From the NCBI GenBank assembly GCA_905197665.1, contig CAJJZP010000013.1, positions 12,316 through 76,315 of the forward strand: DNA of 64,000 nt, written 5' to 3'. The number at the start of each line of letters is the position of its first letter. Position 1 is the first letter of the stretch. This document shows positions 42,686 to 51,247 of the stretch, in pieces. This DNA comes from an uncultured Collinsella sp. (lineage in GTDB: Bacteria; Actinomycetota; Coriobacteriia; Coriobacteriales; Coriobacteriaceae). The notes beneath the pieces are model-generated. The model was not told the DNA's origin, did not search any database, and worked only from the letters and a program-made list of their open reading frames with translations. The position numbers and the translations under genes were made by a program.

Positions 42686-43753
42686 ATGCGCGACAAGCTC
42701 GAAAAGATCATCAAGGCCTACGAGGAGCTCGAGAAAAAGCTTTCCGACCCGGCCGTCGCCTCCGATATCAAGGAGTTCACGCGTCTCAACAAGGAGTACG
42801 CGCACCAGTCCGACCTCATCGCTGCCTCGCGCGAGTACATCGGCGCGCTCGATGACATCGAGGCCGCCAAGGAAATGCTCCACGATACTACCGATGCCGA
42901 TGAGAAGGAGATGCTCCAGATGGACATCTCCGAAAACGAGGCCAAGCTTCCCCAGCTCGAGGAAGACATTAAGTACATGCTCATCCCGAGCGACCCCAAC
43001 GACGACAAGAACACCATCGTCGAGATTCGCTCCGCCGCTGGTGGCGACGAGGCGGCCATCTTTGCCGGCGATCTGTACAAGATGTATCAGCGCTTCTGCG
43101 AGTCGCGCGGCTGGAAGACCACCGTGCTCGACTCCAGCCCCAGCGAGGCCGGCGGCTTTAAGTCCATCGAGTTCAAGGTCGAGGGCGACCGCGTCTACTC
43201 CGTCATGAAGTTCGAGTCCGGCGTGCACCGCGTCCAGCGCGTTCCCAAGACCGAGTCCCAGGGCCGTATCCAGACCTCCACGGCGACCGTCGCCGTACTT
43301 CCCGAGGCCGAGGAGATCGACGTCCAGATCAACCAGTCCGACCTGCGTATCGACACCTACTGCGCCTCCGGTCCTGGCGGTCAGTGCGTTAACACCACTT
43401 ATTCCGCCGTGCGCATCACCCACCTGCCCACCAACACCGTGGTGCAGTCGCAGGAACAGCGCTCCCAGATCCAGAACCGCGAAGTCTGCATGCAGATGCT
43501 GCGCGCCCGTCTGTACGAGATGGAGCTCGAGAAGCAGCAGGCGGAGCTCGGTGCCGAGCGCCAGAGCCAGATCGGCCACGGCAACCGTTCCGAGAAGATC
43601 CGTACCTACAACCAGCCCCAGGACCGCGTGACCGATCACCGCATCGGCTTCAACTCCACCTACAACGGCGTCCTCCTGGGCGACCAGCTCGGCACCGTCA
43701 TCGAGGCGCTCGCCGCCGCCGAGCGAGCCGAGAAGCTGGCTCAGGCCGTGTAG
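42686..43753 (+). CDS. prfA: Peptide chain release factor 1
   Basis: 355 residues; AAAGGAG upstream. The peptidyl-hydrolysis motif is GPGGQCVNTT (usually GAGGQHVN in homologues), and the codon-recognition tripeptide region reads RVPKTESQGR. Together with the prmC product, which methylates the GGQ glutamine, it ends translation at UAA and UAG. It is followed directly by a composite repeat element and then prmC. Confidence 0.95.
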   Translation: MRDKLEKIIKAYEELEKKLSDPAVASDIKEFTRLNKEYAHQSDLIAASREYIGALDDIEAAKEMLHDTTDADEKEMLQMDISENEAKLPQLEEDIKYMLIPSDPNDDKNTIVEIRSAAGGDEAAIFAGDLYKMYQRFCESRGWKTTVLDSSPSEAGGFKSIEFKVEGDRVYSVMKFESGVHRVQRVPKTESQGRIQTSTATVAVLPEAEEIDVQINQSDLRIDTYCASGPGGQCVNTTYSAVRITHLPTNTVVQSQEQRSQIQNREVCMQMLRARLYEMELEKQQAELGAERQSQIGHGNRSEKIRTYNQPQDRVTDHRIGFNSTYNGVLLGDQLGTVIEALAAAERAEKLAQAV

Positions 43754-43915
43754 GTTACGCGGTTTTACAAACCGCGTAACGACTCGACGCTGCAAGCGCC
43801 CCTAAGCGGCAATCTGACGTTCAATCGTCGGTCGCGTACCAAAGTACGCTTCCCTCCTCTTTCACGTCACCTTGCTCGCTTAGGGGCGTTTTCGCTGACT
43901 TATGCTCAACCTGCG
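43754..43915. repeat. Composite stop-codon-associated element, copy C
   Basis: It begins at the base after the prfA stop. First stem GTTACGCGGTTT (43754-43765) with AAACCGCGTAAC (43769-43780), perfect with a 3-base loop. Then comes the box GACTCGACGCTGC, and a large stem pairing GCGCCCCTAAGCGGCAA (43796-43812) with TTGCTCGCTTAGGGGCG (43872-43888). The inner hairpin differs from copies B and D (GCGTACCAAAGTACGC). It ends in GCTCAACCTGCG, shared with copy D. Confidence 0.85.
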
Positions 43916-44347
43916 GCGCCTTAGATGTAGTCATTGGGGACGTTCTTAAATGACTAGGTTGGGTACATTGCTTTGAGATGTTATTCAGTCGGCTGTTATG
44001 GCATTTGAGCTGCTTACCTGCTTAAGGTAATTGACGGCATAAGTCCGCTACCGAAAATAATGCTCAAAAAATCGTCCAAGAAGTCGCGGGGCCCTTTTTG
44101 GTGCGTCGCGCGTCAAGCGATGTGGCAAGTATTTGGTTAGATATTGGTCAGTTTTGGGGCAACCTTGCCAAAAGCTTGACGAATGCAAATCTAGACGTCG
44201 GCGAATGAACACTTTGAGCGAGCCCGGTGCAAAATTCTGGGCTGATTCTCGATAATCGCCTTCAATCGTCCCTTGCCAAGCGCTGGCCTCGCTTACAATC
44301 TGCTCCGACATTCGCGCGCCGCCCGGCGCTTAAGAGGGGAGGGCCCC
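43916..44347. other. Gene-free leader of prmC
   Basis: With copy C this makes a 594-base gap. The stretch is more AT-rich than the surrounding genes. I find no RNA family and no open frame with a ribosome site I would defend; a 26-codon frame starts at 44061 and an 87-codon frame runs antisense, neither supported. Confidence 0.35.
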
Positions 44348-45598
44348 ATGGCAAACGAGATCTGGACCATCAAGCGTTGTCTCGAGTGGACCAAGGAGTA
44401 CCTGGCCGAGCGCGGCGAGGAGCACCCCCGTCTTTCTGCCGAGTGGCTGCTGTGCGCCGCCACGGGCCTGGCGCGCATTGACCTATATATGCGTATGGAC
44501 GAGACGCTTAACGCGGCCCAGCTCGAGACCATGCATGCGGCCGTCGTTCGTCGCGCCAAAGGCGAGCCGCTACAGTACATTACCGGCAGCACACAGTTTC
44601 GCATGATTGACGTCGCGTGCGCTCCCGGTGTGCTCATTCCGCGCCCCGAAACCGAGATGCTCGTCGAGGAAGTCCTCAATTATCTGGATGCCGAGGTGCT
44701 GAGCCCCGAGGCTGCTGCCCGTCAGCGTGTTGAGCTGCCTTGGAACGATGAGGTCGAGGAGGCACGCAAGGCCGAGGCCGCGCTGGCAGACGAACGGGCG
44801 ACTGCCGAGCGCCGTGCCGCTAACCTGACGGCTGCCGATGAGGCGGCGCTAGGCGGCGACGTACTGGGCAGCCGTGCCTATGCCGAGGAACTGGCCGATC
44901 GCGAGGCCGAGGAAGCCGCCGCGCAAGCAGCAGAAGCCGAAGCCGCGGAAGCCGCCGAGCCCGAGCTCGACGAATGCGGCATCGCCATCGAGGGTGCCGA
45001 CCAGGAGACGGTTTCAGCTCAGGATGCCGCTGCGCCTGCCCCAGCCGAGCCCCGCACTGCCCGCGTTCTCGAGGTCGGCTGCGGCACGGGCTGTATCTCG
45101 CTCTCGATCGCCTGGGAGCGTCGCGGCCACGTCACCTGCACTGCTACCGATATCGAGCCGCGCGCCATCGACCTTGCTACCAAAAACCGCGATGCGCTTG
45201 GCCTCACGTCCGATGAGGTCGCCTTCAGCCTCACGAACCTGGTGAGCTCCATTCCCCGTGAAGAGTGGGGCACCTTTGACGTACTCGTCTCCAACCCGCC
45301 CTACATCCCCACCGATGTCATGCGCTCGCTGCCGCACGAGGTCAAGGACTTTGAGCCCGATCTGGCGCTCGAGGGTGGCGCCGACGGCCTCGATATCTTC
45401 CGTCGCCTGCTCAACGCGGCGCCCTACATGTTGCGCGCCGGCGGCCTCTTTGCCTGCGAGCTCTACGAGGGCGCGCTCGACGCTGCGGCCGAGCTCTGCC
45501 GCCAAGCGGGTCTGTCGGACGTGCGCATCGTCCACGACCTCACCGATCGCCCCCGCATCGTCCGAGCCATCGTCACCGAGCCCAAGCAGCGCCATTAA
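44348..45598 (+). CDS. prmC: Release factor glutamine methyltransferase with a large Ala/Glu insert
   Basis: 416 residues (typical PrmC about 280) from the ATG at 44348, with GGGGAGGG upstream. N-terminal helical domain, the PrmC signature GEPLQYITGSTQF and PRPETEMLVEE (about 98-108), SAM motif VLEVGCGTGCISLS (240-253) and catalytic NPPY (316-319) are all present. Between them, residues about 116-236 are an extra Ala/Glu-rich, probably coiled-coil segment (EEARKAEAALADERATAERR). It methylates the GGQ Gln of release factors; prfA is next door. Confidence 0.92.
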   Translation: MANEIWTIKRCLEWTKEYLAERGEEHPRLSAEWLLCAATGLARIDLYMRMDETLNAAQLETMHAAVVRRAKGEPLQYITGSTQFRMIDVACAPGVLIPRPETEMLVEEVLNYLDAEVLSPEAAARQRVELPWNDEVEEARKAEAALADERATAERRAANLTAADEAALGGDVLGSRAYAEELADREAEEAAAQAAEAEAAEAAEPELDECGIAIEGADQETVSAQDAAAPAPAEPRTARVLEVGCGTGCISLSIAWERRGHVTCTATDIEPRAIDLATKNRDALGLTSDEVAFSLTNLVSSIPREEWGTFDVLVSNPPYIPTDVMRSLPHEVKDFEPDLALEGGADGLDIFRRLLNAAPYMLRAGGLFACELYEGALDAAAELCRQAGLSDVRIVHDLTDRPRIVRAIVTEPKQRH

Positions 45599-45612
45599 TA
45601 TTTATTAACTGG

Positions 45613-45641
45613 TTAACAAAAATTATAAATTAGTTTATAAT
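45613..45641 (+). promoter_or_regulatory. hicAB promoter with palindromic operator
   Basis: TTAACA (45613-45618) and TATAAT (45636-45641) are 17 bases apart. TTATAAA-TTAG-TTTATAA (45623-45640) is a perfect inverted repeat covering the -10 box, the expected place for HicB binding. The surrounding 50 bases are strongly AT-rich, unlike the flanking genes. Confidence 0.75.
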
Positions 45642-45666
45642 TAGGACGGCTGAAAGAGGTCGGTCC

Positions 45667-45852
45667 ATGCAACCTCTTACCTTTCGGGAAATCATTGCCC
45701 TACTCAAGCACGATGGATTCGTGAAGGTCGCGCAAGTCGGTAGTCATGCTAAGTATGTTTCTAACGATCGTGTTGTCACCGTGAACGGCTCTGGTGGTGA
45801 TCGACCAAAGAAGGGCACGTGGGCAAGTATTCGTCGCCAAGCTGGACGGTAG
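45667..45852 (+). CDS. hicA: HicA-family toxin (mRNA interferase)
   Basis: 61 residues. TFREIIALLKHDGFVKVAQVGSHAKYV has the HicA double-stranded-RNA-binding-like fold with the catalytic His in GSHAKY; the C-terminus KKGTWASIRRQAG is also typical. HicA cleaves mRNA when not bound by HicB. First gene of the pair, 11 bases ahead of hicB, with its own promoter-operator. Confidence 0.85.
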   Translation: MQPLTFREIIALLKHDGFVKVAQVGSHAKYVSNDRVVTVNGSGGDRPKKGTWASIRRQAGR

Positions 45853-45863
45853 TTGGAGGCAAA

Positions 45864-46310
45864 ATGAGGCAGCGATTTACCTATGACTGCGTTCTCATAA
45901 AAGAAGACGACGGTTACTGCGCCAGCTTCCCGCAGATTCCCGGCGCCTTTGCCGATGGCGATACGCGCGAAGACGCGATTGCCCATGCCACCGAGGCACT
46001 GATGGCGTTTTTGGCCGACGACCTCAACAACGGTTTGACTCCGGCAGGGTACGAACGCTCGGCCGAGGTCGTGGCCCTTTCAGTCGAAATCGACCACGAG
46101 GACGCTCGGGAAGCGGCGTGCCGAACATTTAAAGACGCAGCGCTGGACCTCAAAGTCTCCGCTCCGCGGATTACCGCGCTGGTCAAAGCCGGAAAGCTCG
46201 ATGTTGAACTCGTCGACGGCCGTCGGATGATAACGATAGACAGCATCGAGCGCTACGCCGCCCAAGAACGCCACGCCGGAAGACCAAAGAAGTTCGTCGC
46301 AGTCCAATAA
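45864..46310 (+). CDS. hicB: HicB-family antitoxin
   Basis: 148 residues from the ATG at 45864 (TTGGAGG upstream). N-terminal HicB partial RNase H fold: YDCVLIKEDDGYCASFPQIPGAFADGDTREDAIAHATEAL, the part that blocks HicA. The C-terminal 60 residues hold a helix-turn-helix-like segment (LKVSAPRITALVKAGKLDVELVDGRRMI) and the basic tail AGRPKKF, probably for operator binding. Splits the otherwise conserved prfA-prmC-tsaC order. Confidence 0.85.
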   Translation: MRQRFTYDCVLIKEDDGYCASFPQIPGAFADGDTREDAIAHATEALMAFLADDLNNGLTPAGYERSAEVVALSVEIDHEDAREAACRTFKDAALDLKVSAPRITALVKAGKLDVELVDGRRMITIDSIERYAAQERHAGRPKKFVAVQ

Positions 46311-46444
46311 CCCCCTCACTTTCACCGACTACTAGAGCCGCTCACCAAACCAACATGCGCTCTGGGCAAATAGATTGAACGTTTCGTGCGAGAATGCCCC
46401 ACAGTAAACAAACTTGCACCAGAGCGTAAGGGGCTGGCATACAC

Positions 46445-47188
46445 ATGCAGACGGTCTATCGGGTATACGAGGGAACGCGCGAGCCGCATCGGCTTGCCGT
46501 CGTGCGCACGGCCGAGGTGCTCGGCCGCGGCGGCCTGGCTTTGATCCCGACCGAGACCGTCTACGGTGTCGCCGTGGCAGTCAGCGCCTTCTCGGACGCC
46601 GTGCCCCAAGATACAAGCGAATTCCCATCGTGGCCGCGCGATCCGCAGGCTGCCGTCAATGGCGCCGCAGTTCCTGCGCTCGGCACCGGCTATCGCCGTA
46701 TCTTCACTCTCAAGCAACGTGAGCTCACGCAAACCGTCGCTTGGCTGGTCGATGGCGTCGAAGCACTCGATCGCTATGGCGTGGATATCCCGGAAGATGC
46801 CCGCATACTCGCGCGACGATGCTGGCCGGGAGCCCTGACTATCGTGGTCAAGGCAGCTCCCTGTGTGCCGACCTTTATGCGCGCTGCCGACGACACCGTG
46901 GCCCTGCGCGCTTCGGCCTCTCCCGTGGTCCAAGCGCTCATTCGCGCCTGCGGCAGCCCCCTTGCCTGTACGAGCGCCAACACGCACGGCGCGCCCTCGC
47001 CGGCAAGCTTTGCCGCCGTCGAGGGTCGCATCCTGGAGGGGGTCGATGTTGCCGTCGACGCCGGTGAGACCCCGTGTCGCGACGCCTCGACCATCGTGTC
47101 GTTTCAGCACGGCGGGCTCCAGATCCTGCGCCAAGGCGCACTTCCCGCATCAGAGATCGAACGGGTCCTGTCCGACCCGATGCAATAG
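46445..47188 (+). CDS. tsaC: L-threonylcarbamoyladenylate synthase
   Basis: 247 residues. The YrdC/Sua5 fold appears as GGLALIPTETVYGVAVAV (about 26-43), RRCWPGALTIVVKA and the nucleotide-binding loop ACTSANTHGAPSP. The enzyme makes threonylcarbamoyl-AMP from Thr, bicarbonate and ATP, the first step of tRNA t6A37 formation. A roughly 25-residue segment with SDAVPQDTSEFPSWPRDPQAA is inserted after the first motif. It lacks the C-terminal Sua5 domain. Its position next to prmC is the usual one. Confidence 0.88.
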   Translation: MQTVYRVYEGTREPHRLAVVRTAEVLGRGGLALIPTETVYGVAVAVSAFSDAVPQDTSEFPSWPRDPQAAVNGAAVPALGTGYRRIFTLKQRELTQTVAWLVDGVEALDRYGVDIPEDARILARRCWPGALTIVVKAAPCVPTFMRAADDTVALRASASPVVQALIRACGSPLACTSANTHGAPSPASFAAVEGRILEGVDVAVDAGETPCRDASTIVSFQHGGLQILRQGALPASEIERVLSDPMQ

Positions 47189-47201
47189 AAAGGTTTAAGC
47201 G

Positions 47202-48743
47202 ATGTCGTTGAATCTGGGCAGCCTGGGCATGGAAGATGCCTCGTTTGACTTTGGCGGTTCCTACATCATGGCGCTCGACTGCGGCACCACCTCGGTACTT
47301 GCGACCATCGTCGACGAGTACGGCTGCATCGTCGCGCAGGCACGTCGCAGCGTAAAAACGAGTTTTCCGCGTCCCGGTTGGGTAGAGCAAGACCCCATGG
47401 CGGTCCTTGCCAGCCAGATCGCCGTCATGATGGAAGTCCAGTTTAAGAGCGGTATCCACTCCGACCGCATTGCCGCCATCGGCATCTCCAACCAGCGCGA
47501 GACCACGGTGGTCTGGGACCGTGTGAGCGGTCAGCCGATCTATAACGCCATCGTATGGCAGTGCCGCCGTACCGCACCTCTGATCGACGAGCTTGTCGAG
47601 CAGGGCGCAGAAGGGCTGGTGCGCTCCCGCACGGGACTCACGCTCGACCCGTATTTCTCGGCCTCCAAGGTGCAGTGGATTCTCGACAACGTCGACGGCG
47701 CACGCGAGAGCGCGGCGGCGGGCGACCTCATGTTTGGCACCATCGACACCTGGCTCATCTACAACCTCACCGGCGGCCAGGTCTTTGCCACCGACTACAC
47801 CAATGCCAGCCGCACGGCACTCTTTAATATCTATACGCTCGATTGGGACGACGACCTGCTGGCACTCTTTGACGTTCCACGTTCCATGATGCCCGAGGTT
47901 CGCTGGAGCTCGGGCGACTACGGCCGCGTCGCGAGCGACATCATGACCAACATGCCGCCCATCATGGGTGTGGCGGGCGACCAGCAGGCATCGCTGTTCG
48001 GCCACTGCTGTTTCCGTCCCGGTCAGACCAAAAACACCTATGGCACGGGCTGCTTTATGCTCATGAACACCGGCGACGAGATCGTCGAATCCAAGAATGG
48101 CCTGGTCTCCACCATCGGTATCGCTGCGGACGGCAAAGTCAGCTATGCGCTCGAGGGCTCTATTTTTGCCGCCGGCTCAACGATGAACTGGCTTCGCAAC
48201 AACATGGGCATCATCTCGAGCGTGAGCGAGTCGGCACAACTCGCCGCTTCGATTAGCGACAACGAGGGCTGCTACTTCGTTCCCGCCTTTGCGGGTTTGG
48301 GTGCTCCCTGGTGGGACCCGCATGCCCGCGGTATCGTGTGCGGTCTGACCGGCGCCTCGAGCCGTGCGACCATCGTACGTGCCGCCTGCGAATCCATGGC
48401 ATATCAGAGCTACGACGTGTTGCGCGCCATGGAGCAGGACGTGGGGCTTTCGATTGAGCGCCTGTCTGTCGATGGCGGTGCCTCGCGCAACGAGTTCATC
48501 ATGCAATTCCAGGCCGACCTGCTGGATATCCCCGTGCTGCAATGCGAGACGGTGGAGACCACGGCAATCGGTGCCGCGTACTTGGCGGGTCTTGCCGTCG
48601 GCTATTGGGAAGACCTAGAAGAGCTGGAGCAAAATGCCCAGATCGTTAGGACCTTCCTTCCCCACATGTCCGCCGAGCGCCGCGAACAAAACCTTGCGGG
48701 CTGGCGTGATGCAGTCAGGCGCTCGCTCAGTACCGCACAGTAG
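47202..48743 (+). CDS. glpK: Glycerol kinase
   Basis: 513 residues. FGGY-family kinase with YIMALDCGTTSVLATIVDEYG near the N-terminus, GWVEQDPMAVLASQ, the substrate-binding ISNQRETTVVWDR, ENGCFMLMNTG-like ATP loop (TYGTGCFMLMNTGDEIV) and FVPAFAGLGAPWWDP. It phosphorylates glycerol to sn-glycerol-3-phosphate. About 20 extra N-terminal residues precede the usual start. 13 bases after tsaC. No glycerol facilitator or glpD in the window. Confidence 0.9.
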   Translation: MSLNLGSLGMEDASFDFGGSYIMALDCGTTSVLATIVDEYGCIVAQARRSVKTSFPRPGWVEQDPMAVLASQIAVMMEVQFKSGIHSDRIAAIGISNQRETTVVWDRVSGQPIYNAIVWQCRRTAPLIDELVEQGAEGLVRSRTGLTLDPYFSASKVQWILDNVDGARESAAAGDLMFGTIDTWLIYNLTGGQVFATDYTNASRTALFNIYTLDWDDDLLALFDVPRSMMPEVRWSSGDYGRVASDIMTNMPPIMGVAGDQQASLFGHCCFRPGQTKNTYGTGCFMLMNTGDEIVESKNGLVSTIGIAADGKVSYALEGSIFAAGSTMNWLRNNMGIISSVSESAQLAASISDNEGCYFVPAFAGLGAPWWDPHARGIVCGLTGASSRATIVRAACESMAYQSYDVLRAMEQDVGLSIERLSVDGGASRNEFIMQFQADLLDIPVLQCETVETTAIGAAYLAGLAVGYWEDLEELEQNAQIVRTFLPHMSAERREQNLAGWRDAVRRSLSTAQ

Positions 48744-48866
48744 GGCTGCGATGGGCTGCTCGATACAACAAACCGCTAAACTAATGCATGGCGTGCGGCG
48801 GCAACATTGCTGCGCGCCTTGTCAGCAAGGCCGTTTTGCGGCCGCAACGAAAGGGGCAATCAACCC

Positions 48867-49514
48867 ATGACCGTCACCTATGATGCGTCCCGTGTGACGC
48901 TTGTCGATCACCCGCTCGTTCAGCACAAGCTGTCGATCCTGCGCGATAAAAACACCGGCACCAACCAGTTCCGCCAGCTCGTGCGCGAGCTTGCGCTCTT
49001 TGACGGCTACGAGGCCATGCGCGACCTGCCTATGGAAGACGTCGAGGTCGAGACCCCTATCACCACCGCAACGTTTAAGCAGCTCGCCGGCAAGAAACTC
49101 GCCATCGTGCCCATCCTGCGTGCGGGCCTTGGCATGGTCGACGGCATCCTCGACCTGGTGCCCTCCGCTCGCGTGGGCCACATCGGCATGGAGCGCGACG
49201 AGGTCACCCACGAGCCGCATGAGTATTACTGCAAGATGCCCAAGGATATCGACCAGCGTATCTGCCTGGTTGTCGACCCCATGCTCGCCACGGGCGGTTC
49301 GGCCGAGATGGCTATCAGCTACCTGCGCGAGCGCGGTGTCAAGGACATCCGTATGCTGTGCATCGTCGCGGCGCCCGAGGGTCTCAAGTCGCTGACCGAC
49401 AAGGACCCCGACGTGCATATCTATACCTGCGCCACCGACGATCATCTCAACGAGGCCGCCTACATCGTTCCCGGCCTGGGCGACGCCGGCGACCGCATCT
49501 ACGGCACGCTCTAG
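48867..49514 (+). CDS. upp: Uracil phosphoribosyltransferase
   Basis: 215 residues from the ATG at 48867 (GAAAGGGG upstream). The PRPP loop VVDPMLATGGSAEMAI (near 130-145) and the uracil-binding C-terminal GLGDAGDRIYGT are intact, and VDHPLVQHKLSILRDKNTGTNQFR is the family N-terminus. It makes UMP from uracil and PRPP in pyrimidine salvage. It precedes the ATP synthase operon, an arrangement seen in many Gram-positive genomes. Confidence 0.95.
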   Translation: MTVTYDASRVTLVDHPLVQHKLSILRDKNTGTNQFRQLVRELALFDGYEAMRDLPMEDVEVETPITTATFKQLAGKKLAIVPILRAGLGMVDGILDLVPSARVGHIGMERDEVTHEPHEYYCKMPKDIDQRICLVVDPMLATGGSAEMAISYLRERGVKDIRMLCIVAAPEGLKSLTDKDPDVHIYTCATDDHLNEAAYIVPGLGDAGDRIYGTL

Positions 49515-49705
49515 TCGCTGGGCTAAACGGCCGCGGCTGCAAATACGAAGAAACGGTGCGCGCGGACGAACAAAAGGCGACCGCGCGCACTCCTGTTAAC
49601 GGACGTTTTGCCCTGCAGGGTTCGAGAAAAACGTATTACCGTACCTGCGGCATAAAGAAGGTCTTAAGAAAACGAACAGGTGCGTATTAACCGATGCTTT
49701 TTCGG

Positions 49706-49733
49706 TTGTACTTTAGCGATTGGCTCGTACAAT
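49706..49733 (+). promoter_or_regulatory. Candidate promoter of the ATP synthase operon
   Basis: TTGTAC (49706-49711) and TACAAT (49728-49733), 16 bases apart, 62 bases before the first gene. It follows a small hairpin ACCGA/TCGGT. No other good match in the 280-base gap after upp. Confidence 0.5.
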
Positions 49734-49794
49734 ATTCACCAATGTTTGGCGGGAACTGTTCTGTGAGGCGTTAAAAAGGAAAGTGAGGACGCCA

Positions 49795-50106
49795 GTGTTT
49801 CAGATAGCCGATCTGCTCGCTATCGTTGCAGGCGCCATCGCGGGCGCAATTGCCTTCCTTCCCTTTGTCTTTACGCTCAAGCCGGTTCTTGACGATAAAC
49901 AGAATGCGGACATGCTCAAGGGTATGGTGAGTCTGGCGGTCTCGGCAATCGCCCTGCTCGTCTTTACCTTGGTTGTGTTTGTGTTGTTCGGAGAGGCATT
50001 TCGCATGTTCCTCCTGGGCGAGGCGATCGGCTTCGTGGCCTTTATGGCTGCCTGCGCGGTTCGTGTCGCCAAGGCGCTGCGAGATCCTCATGAGGTCGAA
50101 AGGTAA
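49795..50106 (+). CDS. Small AtpI/AtpZ-like membrane protein
   Basis: 103 residues from the GTG at 49795, with GTGAGG upstream; in-frame codons to 49720 lack a usable site. Three hydrophobic segments (LLAIVAGAIAGAIAFLPFVF, LAVSAIALLVFTLVVFVLF, IGFVAFMAACAV). Position directly before atpB (3 bases) is that of AtpI or its analogues, which help assemble the c-ring. Sequence alone does not prove this. Confidence 0.6.
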   Translation: MFQIADLLAIVAGAIAGAIAFLPFVFTLKPVLDDKQNADMLKGMVSLAVSAIALLVFTLVVFVLFGEAFRMFLLGEAIGFVAFMAACAVRVAKALRDPHEVER

Positions 50107-50109
50107 GTC

Positions 50110-50913
50110 GTGGAAATTTTTGAAAAGCTGCCTGATGAGATTAATCATCTGGTCAGCGAGTTCAGCTCCACCCCTGTCGTGGGCGATCTGAGCTGCGGCA
50201 TCACGCAGTACTCGTTTTGGCTGATCGTCTCCACGATCGTGCTCCTGATCGTCCTGGCCGTGTTCAAGAAGAAGCAGACCCTGGTTCCCAAGGGCTTCTT
50301 CGTCAACGGTTTCGAGTACATCATCGAGTACGTCGAGAACGATATCGGCAAGGGCGTCGTGGGTGAGAACTGGAAGAAGCACTTCCCGTTCCTGTGCTCG
50401 CTTTTCCTGTTCATCCTGATCAATAACATGATCGGCCTGATCCCGGGAATGAAGCCCGGCACCGGCGCAATCGGCTCCACCGCCGCACTCGCCATTTTCG
50501 CCTTCGTGTACTTCATCTACTACGGATGCAAGGCTCACGGCGTGATCGGCTACATCAAGAGCCTCGCCCCGCAGGGCGTGAGCTTCCCGATGAACGTGCT
50601 CGTGTGGGTCGTCGAGCTTTTCTCGACCTTCCTGCGCCTCATCACGCTCGCCGTCCGTCTGTTCTGCAACATGTTCGCAGGACACGTGGTCATGGGCTCG
50701 TTCGCCATCATGGCGAGCATGTTCATGCAGCCGCTGCTTCAGCAGGTTTCCGCGGCGCACGCCGTCGGCGCCCTGCCTTCGCTGGCCTGGCTTGCCATCC
50801 TCATCCTGATCTATGCGATCGAGCTTGTGGTCGGCGCTATCCAGGCTTACGTCTTCACGGTCCTTACCGCCGTGTATGTCTCCGAGGCGGAGGAGGTCGC
50901 AGAGGAGGAGTAG
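50110..50913 (+). CDS. atpB: ATP synthase F0 subunit a
   Basis: 267 residues, GTG start with GAAAGGTAA upstream. Five to six membrane helices; the essential Arg lies in LRLITLAVRLFCNMFAGHVVMG, facing the c-ring carboxylate, and LVVGAIQAYVFTVLTAVYVSEA is the conserved last helix. Provides the two proton half-channels. First recognised subunit gene of atpBEFHAGDC. Confidence 0.95.
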   Translation: MEIFEKLPDEINHLVSEFSSTPVVGDLSCGITQYSFWLIVSTIVLLIVLAVFKKKQTLVPKGFFVNGFEYIIEYVENDIGKGVVGENWKKHFPFLCSLFLFILINNMIGLIPGMKPGTGAIGSTAALAIFAFVYFIYYGCKAHGVIGYIKSLAPQGVSFPMNVLVWVVELFSTFLRLITLAVRLFCNMFAGHVVMGSFAIMASMFMQPLLQQVSAAHAVGALPSLAWLAILILIYAIELVVGAIQAYVFTVLTAVYVSEAEEVAEEE

Positions 50914-51037
50914 TCTTCCGTTCGCGCCTTAAAGGTAAGGCAATTCGTTAAACCGCCGGTGCCCGTACCCATGGAGCCCGGCAGTTATAAAAAGGTTATC
51001 CTGCGTGAAATAAGACACGCACGACAAAGGAGGAATC

Positions 51038-51232
51038 GTGGGAGTTATCGGTTACGGTCTCGGTGTTATCGGCGCTGGTCTTGCTATCGGCCTGTCTGCT
51101 CTGGGTGCTACGGGTGCTATGGCCCGTCAGCCTGAGGTCCAGGGCCGCGTGTTCACCGTCTTCATCATGGGCTCCGCCTTCGGCGAGGCTCTGGCTCTGA
51201 TCGGCTTCGTTGTCGCGCTGATCGTTAAATAG
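51038..51232 (+). CDS. atpE: ATP synthase F0 subunit c
   Basis: 64 residues, GTG start with AAAGGAGG upstream. Two helices: GVIGAGLAIGLSALGATGAMARQPE with the RQP loop, and VFIMGSAFGEALALIGFVVALIV with the ion-binding Glu at 50. The Gln and Ser/Thr ligands of sodium-type c-subunits are absent, so proton coupling is likely. Shorter than the usual 70-85 residues but complete. The strongest ribosome site of the operon fits its high copy number. Confidence 0.93.
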   Translation: MGVIGYGLGVIGAGLAIGLSALGATGAMARQPEVQGRVFTVFIMGSAFGEALALIGFVVALIVK

Positions 51233-51247
51233 CACGGAGCGTCAAGT

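Noticed and set aside
44048..44311. 87-codon minus-strand frame in the prmC leader
   Set aside because: No ribosome site, no matching family known to me, and it spans the likely prmC promoter. It could be checked for conservation, but I do not call it.
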